Shown here piece by piece: positions 24,852 through 34,037 of a DNA stretch of 64,000 nucleotides; the stretch's first letter is position 1; each line of letters begins with the position of its first letter. This stretch comes from Filimonas zeae (lineage in GTDB: Bacteria > Bacteroidota > Bacteroidia > Chitinophagales > Chitinophagaceae). The notes under the pieces are model-generated. The model saw only the letters and a list, made by a program, of their open reading frames with translations, made no database searches and had not been told where the DNA came from. The position numbers were made by a program, and so were the translations under genes. The DNA lies in the NCBI RefSeq assembly GCF_014641615.1, contig NZ_BMIB01000004.1:744001-808000 (forward strand). Direction: 5' to 3'.

Positions 24852-27623
24852 CTATACTACTACGTTGATCATCTTGCCTTTTACAAAAATGAATTTCTTC
24901 ACTGGTTTACCCTCTACCCATTTCTGCACTATTTCATTGGCAAACACCAGCGCCTCCACTTCTTCCTGCGTTGCATTCAGATCAATAGACATAGTGGTAC
25001 GCAGTTTACCGTTTATGCTTACGGGGTATTCTTTGGTGGTTTCGGCAACATACTTTTCCTCAAATACAGGATAAGAAGCATCCAGTATAGAGGTGGTGTT
25101 ACCCAGCTCCTTCCACAATTCTTCTGCTACGTGTGGCGCGTAAGGCGTTAACAGTATCAGTAACGGTTGCAGAACTTCACGCTTGTTACATTTCAGATCC
25201 CCTAGTTCATTTACACATACCATGAAGGCACTTACCGCTGTATTGTAAGAAAACGCTTCTGTATCTTTTTCAATCTTCTGAATGGTTTTGTGCAGCACTT
25301 TCAGTTCTGCATCTGTAGCTTTTTCTTCGTTCCAAACCTTGCCCTTCACTTCATCAAAGAATAAGCGCCACAGCTTACGCAGGAAACGGTGTACCCCTTC
25401 AATGCCTTTGGTATCCCAGGGTTTGCTCTGCTCAACAGGGCCTAAGAACATTTCATACATACGAAAAGTATCCGCGCCGTATTTTTCTACCAGTACATCA
25501 GGGTTAACGGTGTTGAATTTAGACTTAGACATTTTCTCCACCTCACTATCACAGATGTATTTACCATCCTCCAGAATAAACTCAGCTTCTGCAAAGTCTG
25601 GCTTCCATTTTTTAAATGCCTCTGTATCCAGCTCAAAACCGTCTACAATATTTACATCTACATGCAGCTTGTCTGTTTCATATTGAGAAGCCAGACCAGA
25701 TGACACATACTTGTGTGTACCTCTAACCCTATAAACAAAACGGCTGCTACCCTGTATCATACCCTGGTTAATCAGCTTTTTATAAGGCTCATCATGACCG
25801 ATATGTCCCAGATCGTACAGCACTTTGGTCCACATACGACTATATAACAGGTGACCTACCGCATGCTCGGTGCCCCCAATGTACACATCTACCTGGCCCC
25901 AGTAATCGCTGATTTTTCTGTCGCAGAAAGTATCGTTGTTATGTGGGTCCATGTAACGCAGAAAATACCAGCTGCTGCCTGCATAACCGGGCATGGTGTT
26001 GGTTTCCAGGTGGCGGGCTGTCCATTCAGAAACGTTTGCCAGCGGGCCTTCGCCTTCCGGACCGGGACCATATTTTTCAATATGTGGTAATTCCAGCGGC
26101 AGTTCGCTTTCGCTTAACGGATACGCAATACCATTTTTCCACTGGATAGGGAAAGGCTCGCCCCAGTAACGCTGACGGCTGAACGCCGCATCGCGCATTT
26201 TGAAGTTTACTTTTCTTTTGCCTATGCCCATTTCTACCAACTTATCAATAACAATTGTCATGGCTTCTTTCATGCCTACACCGTTCAGAAAATCGCTGTT
26301 TTGTAAAACGGCGTCTTTGGTAGCATTGGCTTCCTGGCCATCAAAGGCATCACCAATAATATTGGTAACGGGAATATTGAAGTGCTGTGCAAATTTAAAA
26401 TCGCGCTCATCGCCACAAGGTACGGCCATAATAGCACCGGTACCATAGCCAGCCAGTACGTATTCAGAAATCCATACAGGAACCTTATGGCCATTGAATG
26501 GATTCAACACATAAGCGCCGGTAAAGCAGCCGGAGATTTTTTTCTCCGCCATGCGCTCGCGGTCGCTGCGGCTTTTTACATAAGCAATGTATTCTTCTAC
26601 CGCAACCTTTTGATCGGCTGTGGTTATTTGCTCTATCAGTTCATGCTCTGGTGCTACCACCATAAAGTCTACCCCAAAAATGGTATCAGGGCGGGTGGTA
26701 TATACTTTTAATGCGCCGCTGCCGCCATCAATAGCAAAATCAATTTCAGCACCGTAGCTTTTGCCAATCCAGTTGCCCTGCATTTCTTTCATCGCATCGC
26801 TGAAGTCAACACGTTCCAGCCCTTCCAGCAGGCGATCTGCATACTCGGTAATACGCAGGTACCACTGACGCAGTTTTTTCTTTACCACCGGAAAACCGCC
26901 TCGCTCACTTACGCCGTTAATAACCTCATCGTTTGCCAGCACAGTACCCAGTCCTTCACACCAGTTTACCTCGCCCACACCACAATAACTGAGGCGGTAC
27001 TCCATTAATATGGCTTGTTGAGTAGCCTCGTCAAATGCTTTCCACTCATCTGCAGTAAACGTAGCCTTACCGGTAGCTTCCAGTTTATACTGGCCGTTGG
27101 GGAAAGGATGTATACTGTTGCCTTCTTTTTCAAAAGAGGCTGTAAGCACCGTAATGGGCTCAGCTTTGGCAGTGGTACGATTGTAGAAACTATTGAACAG
27201 TTGCAGGAATATCCACTGCGTCCATTTATAGTAAGAGGCATCAGAAGTGCGTACTTCTCTGTCCCAATCGAAACAAAAACCGATATTATCCAGTTGCTTG
27301 CGGAAAGTATCAATATTCTTATCAGTAGAAACAGCGGGGTGCACACCATGCTCAATAGCATATTGCTCAGCCGGCAGCCCAAACGCATCATAACCCATAG
27401 GGTGCAGTACGTTAAAACCCTTGAGACGTTTGAAACGGGCATAAATATCGCTGGAAATATAACCTAGCGGGTGTCCCACGTGCAATCCGGCACCGCTGGG
27501 ATACGGAAACATATCCAGTACATAATACTTTGGCTTCGTGGTATCGTTAGCAACTTTGTAAGCATTGGTCCTCTTCCATTGGCTTTGCCAATGCTGTTCA
27601 ATTTTTCTGAAATCGTATTCCAT
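24852..27623 (-). CDS. leuS: leucyl-tRNA synthetase
   Basis: A 923-residue class I synthetase that charges tRNA-Leu. PYPSGAGLHVGHPLGY includes the HIGH-type motif HVGH (48-51), and EKMSKSKFN is the KMSKS loop. The editing (CP1) domain lies between about 240 and 430, with TTRPDTIFGVDFMVVAPEH and the GTGAIMAVPCGDERDF motif. An extra segment before KMSKS (about residues 645-690, containing VYRVRGTHKYVSSG) is typical of Bacteroidota LeuS. It is read from a -7 box at 27702-27709 with a leader of about 70 nt, and ends at a strong terminator. Confidence 0.97.
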   Translation of the reverse strand: MEYDFRKIEQHWQSQWKRTNAYKVANDTTKPKYYVLDMFPYPSGAGLHVGHPLGYISSDIYARFKRLKGFNVLHPMGYDAFGLPAEQYAIEHGVHPAVSTDKNIDTFRKQLDNIGFCFDWDREVRTSDASYYKWTQWIFLQLFNSFYNRTTAKAEPITVLTASFEKEGNSIHPFPNGQYKLEATGKATFTADEWKAFDEATQQAILMEYRLSYCGVGEVNWCEGLGTVLANDEVINGVSERGGFPVVKKKLRQWYLRITEYADRLLEGLERVDFSDAMKEMQGNWIGKSYGAEIDFAIDGGSGALKVYTTRPDTIFGVDFMVVAPEHELIEQITTADQKVAVEEYIAYVKSRSDRERMAEKKISGCFTGAYVLNPFNGHKVPVWISEYVLAGYGTGAIMAVPCGDERDFKFAQHFNIPVTNIIGDAFDGQEANATKDAVLQNSDFLNGVGMKEAMTIVIDKLVEMGIGKRKVNFKMRDAAFSRQRYWGEPFPIQWKNGIAYPLSESELPLELPHIEKYGPGPEGEGPLANVSEWTARHLETNTMPGYAGSSWYFLRYMDPHNNDTFCDRKISDYWGQVDVYIGGTEHAVGHLLYSRMWTKVLYDLGHIGHDEPYKKLINQGMIQGSSRFVYRVRGTHKYVSSGLASQYETDKLHVDVNIVDGFELDTEAFKKWKPDFAEAEFILEDGKYICDSEVEKMSKSKFNTVNPDVLVEKYGADTFRMYEMFLGPVEQSKPWDTKGIEGVHRFLRKLWRLFFDEVKGKVWNEEKATDAELKVLHKTIQKIEKDTEAFSYNTAVSAFMVCVNELGDLKCNKREVLQPLLILLTPYAPHVAEELWKELGNTTSILDASYPVFEEKYVAETTKEYPVSINGKLRTTMSIDLNATQEEVEALVFANEIVQKWVEGKPVKKFIFVKGKMINVVV

Positions 27624-27701
27624 ACAGTAGTGTGAGTAAAGTCAAATGCAAAAAACTAAAAAAGCCGGAATAGTTATTGGTATTTTTAGCTATTTAGGCT
27701 G

Positions 27702-27709
27702 CAAAGGTA
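27702..27709 (-). promoter_or_regulatory. -7 box for leuS
   Basis: TACCTTTG on the minus strand, an exact TAnnTTTG, 78 bp before the leuS ATG. It lies only 23 bp from the ftsX -7 box on the other strand, so the two promoters overlap back to back. Confidence 0.55.
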
Positions 27710-27732
27710 AGTTTTTAAGGGGGCAAAACCCC

Positions 27733-27740
27733 TAAATTTG
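27733..27740 (+). promoter_or_regulatory. -7 box for ftsX
   Basis: TAAATTTG matches TAnnTTTG exactly, with a T-rich -33 region at 27712-27716. It lies 33 bp before the ATG at 27774 and covers the TTG at 27738, which rules that TTG out as the start. Confidence 0.65.
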
Positions 27741-27773
27741 CCCGGTACTAACCTTTCTAAATTATTCATAAGC

Positions 27774-28649
27774 ATGGCGCAATTTGGCAAATTATCGGCA
27801 AGAAGAGGCAAACCCAGCTATATCTACAGCATTACCGGGGTGGCTATTGTGTTGTTAATAATGGGTATTATGGGTTGGATATTCCTGAACTTTAGTCAGG
27901 CCAGCAACACCTTTAAAGAAGACATACGCATCAGCGCTTACCTGCGTACGCTGAACAAAGATTCTATTGCCCAGATTCAGCAGTTTATATCGTCGCAGCC
28001 GTTTGCCAAAGACGTAAAGTATATTAACAAAGAAACTGCTAAGGAAATATGGAACAAAGAGAACAATGAAGATTGGTCTAAGTTTCTGGATTTTAACCCT
28101 TTACCGGAAAGTATTGACTTCTATACCCGCGCGCAGTACGTGAATAACGACAGCCTGAAAAAGATTTCTAATACATTAATGACCGCATACGGCAACCAGA
28201 TTACCGATTTGCAATACCCGCAAAACCTGGTAAACAGCCTGAACGAAAGGGCCAGTAAACTGGGGGTAGTGTTTCTGGTAGTAGCCGTGGTACTGTGTGT
28301 TATTATTATAGTAAGTATTGATACTACCATAAGGCTGGCTATGTTCAGCAATCGCTTTTTGATTAAAACCATGCAGATGGTGGGTGCTACCCGCGGCTTT
28401 ATTGTAAAACCGATGGACCTGCGCGCTATTGCCAATGGCCTTATCAGTTCTCTTATAGCCATAGGCATTTTATTCGGGCTGATACAGTGGGCAGAAACCC
28501 AGTTTCCGCAGCTGAAAGCCATCCGTAACACACAGTTAACACTGATACTGTTTGGAGGCATGATAATCATAGGCGTGGGCATATCGCTGTTCAGCACCCA
28601 CCGCAGCGTAATGAAATACCTGAAAATGAAACTGGACGATTTGTATTAA
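27774..28649 (+). CDS. ftsX: cell-division permease-like protein FtsX
   Basis: From the ATG at 27774 the protein has 291 residues. It has the FtsX layout: a cytoplasmic N-terminus (MAQFGKLSARRGKPSYIYS), a first membrane helix (about 22-42), a large periplasmic domain, then three helices near the C-terminus (VVFLVVAVVLCVIIIVSI, ISSLIAIGILFGLI and LILFGGMIIIGVGI). FtsX pairs with the ATPase FtsE to control cell-wall hydrolases at the division site. ftsE is not adjacent. A TTG 36 bp upstream is in frame but falls inside the promoter box. A terminator follows. Confidence 0.92.
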   Translation: MAQFGKLSARRGKPSYIYSITGVAIVLLIMGIMGWIFLNFSQASNTFKEDIRISAYLRTLNKDSIAQIQQFISSQPFAKDVKYINKETAKEIWNKENNEDWSKFLDFNPLPESIDFYTRAQYVNNDSLKKISNTLMTAYGNQITDLQYPQNLVNSLNERASKLGVVFLVVAVVLCVIIIVSIDTTIRLAMFSNRFLIKTMQMVGATRGFIVKPMDLRAIANGLISSLIAIGILFGLIQWAETQFPQLKAIRNTQLTLILFGGMIIIGVGISLFSTHRSVMKYLKMKLDDLY

Positions 28650-28673
28650 TGGTACAGAAACTACCGATAATGT

Positions 28674-28701
28674 AAAAGGCTCCTTTTTCAGGAGCCTTTT
28701 T
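28674..28701 (+). terminator. rho-independent terminator of ftsX
   Basis: AAAAGGCTCC (28674-28683) and GGAGCCTTTT (28691-28700) form a 10-bp stem, 24 nt after the ftsX stop, with the T run continuing. Confidence 0.88.
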
Positions 28702-28791
28702 ACTTTCCCACAGTTTACACACAGAAAAGCCCCATTTTATAATTTCAGTAATACAGAAATGCCCTATTTTGCAGCACAAAACTGGTAAACT

Positions 28792-29034
28792 ATGTCAGAG
28801 AAGAAGCCGCCACTGCCGGTATTATTTACAAAAGACAACTACATGTGGATGCTTATAGGTGCTGTTGTAGTAGCACTGGGCTTACTGTTAATGGCGGGTG
28901 GAAAAAATGCCCCCAACGAATTTGATTATAATGTAGTGTACAGCACACGCCGTATTACCATTGCACCTATTGTAATTGTATTGGGTTTGCTGATAGAGAT
29001 ATACGCCATTTTTAAAAAGCCTAAACAGGCCTAA
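28792..29034 (+). CDS. DUF3098 small membrane protein
   Basis: An 80-residue protein with two hydrophobic helices (MWMLIGAVVVALGLLLMAGG and ITIAPIVIVLGLLIEIYAIF) joined by a short loop containing FDYNVVYSTRR, and a basic C-terminus. This is the DUF3098 pattern, which in Bacteroidota is usually found between ftsX and uppP, as here. Its function is not known; the location suggests an envelope or cell-division role. A near-consensus -7 box (TATTTTG) lies about 20 bp upstream. Confidence 0.9.
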   Translation: MSEKKPPLPVLFTKDNYMWMLIGAVVVALGLLLMAGGKNAPNEFDYNVVYSTRRITIAPIVIVLGLLIEIYAIFKKPKQA

Positions 29035-29054
29035 TATATTATACAACCAATTGT

Positions 29055-29096
29055 AAAAGCGGTGGAAACGATTACGTAACCATCGCTTTTTATTTT
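29055..29096 (+). terminator. possible terminator after DUF3098 gene
   Basis: AAAAGCGGTGG (29055-29065) pairs with CCATCGCTTTT (29080-29090) with one mismatch, and TTTTATTTTT follows. The loop contains the palindrome TTACGTAA. Medium-quality terminator between DUF3098 and uppP. Confidence 0.5.
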
Positions 29097-29129
29097 TAAC
29101 CCGATATACATTTAAGTTTCATTAGTACC

Positions 29130-29924
29130 ATGACCACTTTCGAAGCCATCGTAATCGCCATTGTTGAAGGCCTTACCGAGTTTTTACCCGTATCTTCTAC
29201 CGGCCACATGATTATAGCCAGTTCTTTAATGCGTGTAGCACAGGACGACTTTACCAAACTGTTTGAGGTGGCTATTCAGTTAGGCGCCATTATTTCGGTA
29301 GTAATTATTTACTGGAAGCGCTTTTTTCCGCTCAACCGCTGGAACTTTTATTTTAAACTGATTGTAGCCGTAATACCTGCGCTGGTATTAGGTGCCTTGT
29401 TTTCTGATAAAATTGATGAATTGCTGGAAAGCCCCACTACCGTAGCGGTAGCCCTGTTGGTGGGTGGCATTGTGTTATTATTTATCGACCGGCTTTTTAC
29501 AAGCCCTGCTATTGAAGAAGAATCGCAGATTAGTTTTGGGAAGGCTTTTGTTACCGGCATATGGCAGTGCGTAGCCATGTTGCCAGGTGTAAGCCGCAGT
29601 GCTGCCAGCATTATTGGTGGTATGCAGCAGAAAATGACACGTAACCTGGCCGCTGAGTTCTCATTTTTTCTGGCTATACCTACTATGGCAGCCGCTACCG
29701 GTTACAAACTGCTGAAAACGTTTAAAACAAACCCCGATGTACTGAAAGACAGCCATAACCTGATGCTGCTGGCTTTAGGCAATGTGGTGGCTTTTGTGGT
29801 AGCCATGCTGGCTATTAAGTTTTTTATAGGCTATGTACAGAAATACGGATTTAAGTTGTTTGGCTGGTACCGTATTATACTGGGCGTAGTATTACTGATG
29901 CTGATTTACAAAGGATACCTGTAA
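29130..29924 (+). CDS. uppP: undecaprenyl-diphosphatase
   Basis: A 264-residue polytopic membrane protein of the BacA/UppP family, which recycles undecaprenyl diphosphate to the monophosphate lipid carrier for peptidoglycan and other polymers. The diagnostic motifs are GLTEFLPVSSTGHM near the N-terminus and LPGVSRSAASI in the middle, holding the catalytic Glu and the Ser-Arg pair. Length is normal. The next gene follows by 16 bp, suggesting co-transcription with the MFS and metallo-hydrolase genes. Confidence 0.96.
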   Translation: MTTFEAIVIAIVEGLTEFLPVSSTGHMIIASSLMRVAQDDFTKLFEVAIQLGAIISVVIIYWKRFFPLNRWNFYFKLIVAVIPALVLGALFSDKIDELLESPTTVAVALLVGGIVLLFIDRLFTSPAIEEESQISFGKAFVTGIWQCVAMLPGVSRSAASIIGGMQQKMTRNLAAEFSFFLAIPTMAAATGYKLLKTFKTNPDVLKDSHNLMLLALGNVVAFVVAMLAIKFFIGYVQKYGFKLFGWYRIILGVVLLMLIYKGYL

Positions 29925-29940
29925 CCTTTTAAACCATTAT

Positions 29941-31287
29941 ATGGGCACCGCTTCTAAAAAAGTAGTTAATGGCTGGGCTATGTACGACTGGGCTAACAGT
30001 GCGTACAACCTGGTAATTACTGCCACCATATTTCCGGCATATTATACAGCCATTACCCTTACACAGTCTGGCACTAAGGTTAGCTTTTTCGGCCGCAAGC
30101 TGGAAAACTCTGCCCTGCTGGATTATACAGTAGCTGCGGCTTACCTTATTATTGCCTGTATAAGCCCTGTTTTAAGTTCTATTGCCGACTACAGCGGCAA
30201 CAAGAAAAAGTTTATGCAGTTTTTCTGCTACCTGGGCGCTATCAGCTGCTGCTGCCTGTTTATGTTAACGCCTGCTATGGACAGCACGTTTAAGCCCATT
30301 GGGTTTAGCCCCATGGTACTGGAAGGCAGCATGCTGTTTTTTATGCTGGCAGCAGTAGGCTATTGTGGCAGCCAGGTGTTTTACAACGCTTATTTGCCTG
30401 AAATAGCTGCTGAAGCAGATCAGGATAAAGTAAGCGCCAAAGGTTTTGCCTACGGCTATGTGGGCAGCGTATTACTGCAGCTGATATGCTTTGCAGTAGT
30501 AATGTTACCTGTGGTGCCGGAGCAGTATAAGTACTGGCCGCCCCGCATTTGTTTTATACTGGTAGGCTTATGGTGGCTGGGGTTTGCACAGGTGGCATTC
30601 CGGCGCCTGCCCGCCTCTGTACCCTCCGGCACTGTGCGTACCGGCTCTATGGTAAAGCATGGCTTTAACGAACTTAAAAAAGTATGGCAACAGCTACAGC
30701 AGCTTCCGGTGCTGAAACGCTTTTTACGTTCCTTCTTTTTTTATAGCATGGGCGTACAAACCGTAATGCTGGCCGCTACCCTTTTTGGCAGCAAAACGCT
30801 GGAGCTGGAAAGCTCTATTTTAATAGTAACCATATTGATTATTCAGATTGTGGCTATTCTGGGCGCCTGGTTAATGAGTAAGCTCTCTGCCCGCTTTGGC
30901 AACCTTTCTGTACTGGCCGCTGTAATAGTAATATGGATATTCATTTGTATTGGAGCTTATTATACAGAAGCACGCAATCCTTTGCAGTTTTATATACTGG
31001 GCGGATCGGTTGGTTTGGTAATGGGCGGTATACAAAGCCTTAGCCGCAGTACCTATGCCAAGCTGATGCCCGAAACAAAGGACACCGCTTCTTTCTTTAG
31101 TTTTTATGATGTAACAGAAAAGCTGGCTATTGTAATAGGCATGACCAGCTTTGGATTTATAGAAGAAATTACCGGCAACAACATGCGCAACTCGGTGCTG
31201 GCGCTGGGCGTTTATTTTGTAATAGCTTTTATACTGATGTTGTTTGCCATTGGCAAGCTGCGCCAGACAAAGCAGGTGATAAAGTAA
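29941..31287 (+). CDS. UMF1/Atg22-family MFS transporter
   Basis: A 448-residue membrane protein with about 12 helices. The N-terminal NGWAMYDWANSAYNLVI is the signature of the UMF1 (Atg22-like) branch of the major facilitator superfamily, and SLSRSTYAKLMPETKDTASFFSFYDV is its second conserved block. Members are proposed efflux transporters, related to vacuolar amino-acid exporters, but substrates in bacteria are not established. It is the second gene of a probable uppP - MFS - metallo-hydrolase operon, with gaps of 16 and 6 bp. Confidence 0.9.
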   Translation: MGTASKKVVNGWAMYDWANSAYNLVITATIFPAYYTAITLTQSGTKVSFFGRKLENSALLDYTVAAAYLIIACISPVLSSIADYSGNKKKFMQFFCYLGAISCCCLFMLTPAMDSTFKPIGFSPMVLEGSMLFFMLAAVGYCGSQVFYNAYLPEIAAEADQDKVSAKGFAYGYVGSVLLQLICFAVVMLPVVPEQYKYWPPRICFILVGLWWLGFAQVAFRRLPASVPSGTVRTGSMVKHGFNELKKVWQQLQQLPVLKRFLRSFFFYSMGVQTVMLAATLFGSKTLELESSILIVTILIIQIVAILGAWLMSKLSARFGNLSVLAAVIVIWIFICIGAYYTEARNPLQFYILGGSVGLVMGGIQSLSRSTYAKLMPETKDTASFFSFYDVTEKLAIVIGMTSFGFIEEITGNNMRNSVLALGVYFVIAFILMLFAIGKLRQTKQVIK

Positions 31288-31293
31288 TACCAT

Positions 31294-32181
31294 ATGAAAC
31301 TGTACACGATTGATACGGAGCTGTTTAAACTGGATGGCGGCGCTATGTTTGGTGTAGTACCCAAAACCATCTGGAACAAACTGAACCCGGCCGATGAAAA
31401 TAATATGTGCACCTGGGCTATGCGTTTGCTGCTGATTGAAGACGGCAAACGCCTGATACTGGTAGATACCGGTATAGGTAATAAACAGGATGCTAAATTT
31501 TTCAGCCACTATTATCTGCATGGCAATGCCACGCTGGATAACTCACTGGCTAAGCACGGCTTTCATCGTGATGATATTACAGACATTATTCTTACCCATC
31601 TGCACTTTGACCATGTAGGCGGTGCTGTACTGAATAACAACGGTAAGCTGGAACCTGCTTTTAAAAATGCAGTGTACTGGAGCAACACCTTACACTGGAA
31701 CAGCGCAGTACAACCTAACCCGCGTGAAAAGGCTTCCTTCTTAAAAGAGAACATTCTGCCTTTGCAGGAAAGCGGGCAGTTGCAGTTTATAGAAGGGCCT
31801 TATACAACCACTGTACAAAATGGTGCCGCACTGCCCCCCTTGCACACGATACACACACCCTTTACAGCAGATATTGCTATCCGTTATGTAAATGGCCATA
31901 CCGATAGTATGATGCTTCCACAGATACAGTACAAAGGGCATACCCTTTTGTACATGGCAGATCTGCTGCCTTCTACAGGCCACATACCCCTGCCGTATGT
32001 AATGGCGTATGATATGCGCCCGCTGGATACGCTGAGCGAGAAGGCTGCATTTTTACAGGAAGCAGCAGATAACAACTACATTCTGTTTCTGGAACACGAC
32101 CCCGTAAATGAATGCTGCACCCTACAAACAACAGAAAAAGGTGTCCGTTTAAAAGACACCTTTACATTAAGTTCGTTATAA
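31294..32181 (+). CDS. metallo-beta-lactamase-fold hydrolase
   Basis: A 295-residue cytoplasmic protein with the MBL-fold metal site THLHFDHVGG, a later His in NGHTDSM, an Asp in YMADLLPS and a C-terminal His in LEHD. The overall layout resembles the AHL-lactonase/quinoprotein-type MBL hydrolases, but the substrate cannot be named. It starts 6 bp after the transporter stop. The last 15 codons contain an inverted repeat that on the opposite strand looks like the terminator of the DUF3108 gene. Confidence 0.88.
   Translation: MKLYTIDTELFKLDGGAMFGVVPKTIWNKLNPADENNMCTWAMRLLLIEDGKRLILVDTGIGNKQDAKFFSHYYLHGNATLDNSLAKHGFHRDDITDIILTHLHFDHVGGAVLNNNGKLEPAFKNAVYWSNTLHWNSAVQPNPREKASFLKENILPLQESGQLQFIEGPYTTTVQNGAALPPLHTIHTPFTADIAIRYVNGHTDSMMLPQIQYKGHTLLYMADLLPSTGHIPLPYVMAYDMRPLDTLSEKAAFLQEAADNNYILFLEHDPVNECCTLQTTEKGVRLKDTFTLSSL
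32137..32163 (-). terminator. terminator embedded in the end of the MBL gene
   Basis: AAAGGTGTC (32137-32145) and GACACCTTT (32155-32163) form a 9-bp stem. On the minus strand it lies 25 nt after the DUF3108 stop and is followed by TTTTTCTG. It sits within the coding end of the convergent gene. Confidence 0.6.
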
Positions 32182-32188
32182 CTAAATA

Positions 32189-32977
32189 TTACCAGGAAAT
32201 AAGGGAAGTCATCGGATGGCGCAGATTGCGGTATTGCATCATATCTACCTTTACAGTGCCTACCGCAATAGGGCTTTCAAAACGCAACGGTATATGATTG
32301 GCATCATCCGTTACCCAAACGCTCATTTTTTCTCCACCGGTAAACAACGTACCCTTCAGCAATAGCGGTTTAATTTTAATAGCCCGGAATTTACCATATT
32401 TGGTTTTTACCGTTTCCTTGCCCTGGTAGCGGATATACAAATCGTACACCTCGTTATCCAGAAACATTTTAAAAGGTATCTTATCGCCGGGGCTGTATTT
32501 ATTAAAGTCGATATTACGCATGTAGTAAAAAGAACTTACAACATCCTGTATACAAGGTGGCACCTTATATACGCCTTCTGTTGTTATAGCGGTATTGGTT
32601 TGCTGGTTAAAAGTAATGTTCTCATACTTCTTATAACCACCTTCATCAATGTTACGCACAAACTTCAGCGGTTGTAAGGTACCGGTATCAAAGTAAGACT
32701 CATACTTGTCTCTTACTTTAAATATCCAGTCGTAACTGTTATTAGAGGTGCCCTGTGCTGTTATGTGATATACAGGGTGATTGTTCAGGCGCTCCAGCGA
32801 ACTGCTGAACGAAGCGGTACCGGCGTTTACATAAATACCGGCAACAGCATAGAATACGGTGTAAGTAACCGATTCGCCGGCGTGGAAAGCTGTATTACGT
32901 ATCCCACAGAAATCATCCCCTGCTGACAGCCTGAACCAACAAACCGAACAAAGCAATAGAGTTGTAAATTTCTTCAC
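32189..32977 (-). CDS. DUF3108 domain secreted protein
   Basis: A 262-residue protein with a signal peptide (KKFTTLLLCSVCWFRLSAG) and a DUF3108 beta-rich domain: FHAGESVTYTVFYAVAGIYVNAG near the start, the central YESYFDTGTLQPLKF and the final VWVTDDANHIPLRFES. Members are predicted periplasmic or outer-membrane-associated proteins with an unknown role. The start is a GTG one base after the upstream stop (TAACGTG), which indicates translational coupling with the membrane protein gene at 32979. Confidence 0.88.
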   Translation of the reverse strand: MKKFTTLLLCSVCWFRLSAGDDFCGIRNTAFHAGESVTYTVFYAVAGIYVNAGTASFSSSLERLNNHPVYHITAQGTSNNSYDWIFKVRDKYESYFDTGTLQPLKFVRNIDEGGYKKYENITFNQQTNTAITTEGVYKVPPCIQDVVSSFYYMRNIDFNKYSPGDKIPFKMFLDNEVYDLYIRYQGKETVKTKYGKFRAIKIKPLLLKGTLFTGGEKMSVWVTDDANHIPLRFESPIAVGTVKVDMMQYRNLRHPMTSLISW

Positions 32978-32978
32978 G

Positions 32979-34001
32979 TTATTTTCTGAATAGTTTGATA
33001 CCTAATATAAACAAACTTCCGGCCAATGATGGTAATATTAAGTTAATACTCCATATACCGGCCGCTGTAGCAATAATACCAATAGTATTCGTGCTCAGCA
33101 AACCAAATAATTGTAAACTCGCATTACCTCTTACGCCTAATTCTGCAATAGGTATGCTGGGTACAATAGCCAGTACCAGAAACATAACACAGATTAACCA
33201 CCAGCCATCTATTATGCTTATATGAACATCAAACACCTGCATCAGCAGCAGGTACTGAAACGTAAACACTGTAAAGCGGCATACAGATAAAGAGAGCACA
33301 CGGGTTAGCTCGCGCCAGTGCAGCGTTTCTACATTCTGTATAAAGTAACTGAATTTAGATACGAAAGGAATACGCTCTACCCAGACAGTGATACTTGATA
33401 ATTTATAATATACTAATAACAATAAAAGGGTTCCTACTATTATAGCATATAGCAAACCATCGAACCAGAATTCTGATAAACCTTCCAGATGCCGGCCTTC
33501 GGTAAGAATATAGGTACGCATGTAAATTAAACCGCCAATGCCGGCCACCATGGTTACCACCAGCTGACTAACACTGCCTACCAGTGTTAACGCCACAGAA
33601 CGCAGGCGGTTACCTTCATCCATGTACAAAATACGCCCCACATATTCCCCCACCCGGTTGGGCACAAACAAGGTCATAGCCAGGCCAGATAGTACCGCCT
33701 GAAAAGCCCGGAACAAACTGATTTTTTGAACAGACTGCACAAGCACCTGCCACTTGCGCGCTTCTATGCCCCAGTTTACCAGACTCAGCGCCATTACCAG
33801 CCAGATTTTCCACTGCTGGGGGCCACGAAGAGATTGTTGAATTACCTGCCAGGAGTTTTTCAGGTTCTCCTGCTGTTGTATGCGGCGATAAATAGCATAC
33901 GTTAACACAATAAACAGGACCGGACCAACAATATAGTTTAGCAATATCTTATACTTCCGCTTCAGCTTGGTGTAATTTTGCCCAAACCTACGGTAAAACA
34001 A
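32979..34001 (-). CDS. lysylphosphatidylglycerol synthase-type flippase domain membrane protein
   Basis: About 340 residues with eight or nine membrane helices, including motifs RKWQVLV, FVPNRVGEYVGRI, PIAELGVRGNASLQLFG and a C-terminal INLILPSLAGSLFILG. This is the LPG-synthase transmembrane (UPF0104) family, integral proteins related to lipid flippases. The start is doubtful: no ATG occurs before the first helix. TTG at 34001 is the longest option; a TTG about 19 codons later, just before the first helix, is the other. The upstream TTG start would place the ruvC promoter inside this gene. It is coupled to the DUF3108 gene. Confidence 0.83.
   Translation of the reverse strand: MFYRRFGQNYTKLKRKYKILLNYIVGPVLFIVLTYAIYRRIQQQENLKNSWQVIQQSLRGPQQWKIWLVMALSLVNWGIEARKWQVLVQSVQKISLFRAFQAVLSGLAMTLFVPNRVGEYVGRILYMDEGNRLRSVALTLVGSVSQLVVTMVAGIGGLIYMRTYILTEGRHLEGLSEFWFDGLLYAIIVGTLLLLLVYYKLSSITVWVERIPFVSKFSYFIQNVETLHWRELTRVLSLSVCRFTVFTFQYLLLMQVFDVHISIIDGWWLICVMFLVLAIVPSIPIAELGVRGNASLQLFGLLSTNTIGIIATAAGIWSINLILPSLAGSLFILGIKLFRK
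33973..33980 (+). promoter_or_regulatory. -7 box for ruvC
   Basis: TAATTTTG, exact TAnnTTTG, 57 bp before the ATG at 34038. It overlaps the in-frame TTG at 33978, which is therefore not a start. Confidence 0.6.
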
Positions 34002-34037
34002 CTATTTATAACAGGGTTAAAGTATTTTCACAACGGG

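Noticed and set aside
27738..33980. TTG starts for ftsX (27738) and ruvC (33978).
   Set aside because: Both TTGs are part of exact -7 promoter boxes, so they lie upstream of the transcription start. Downstream ATGs give normal family lengths.
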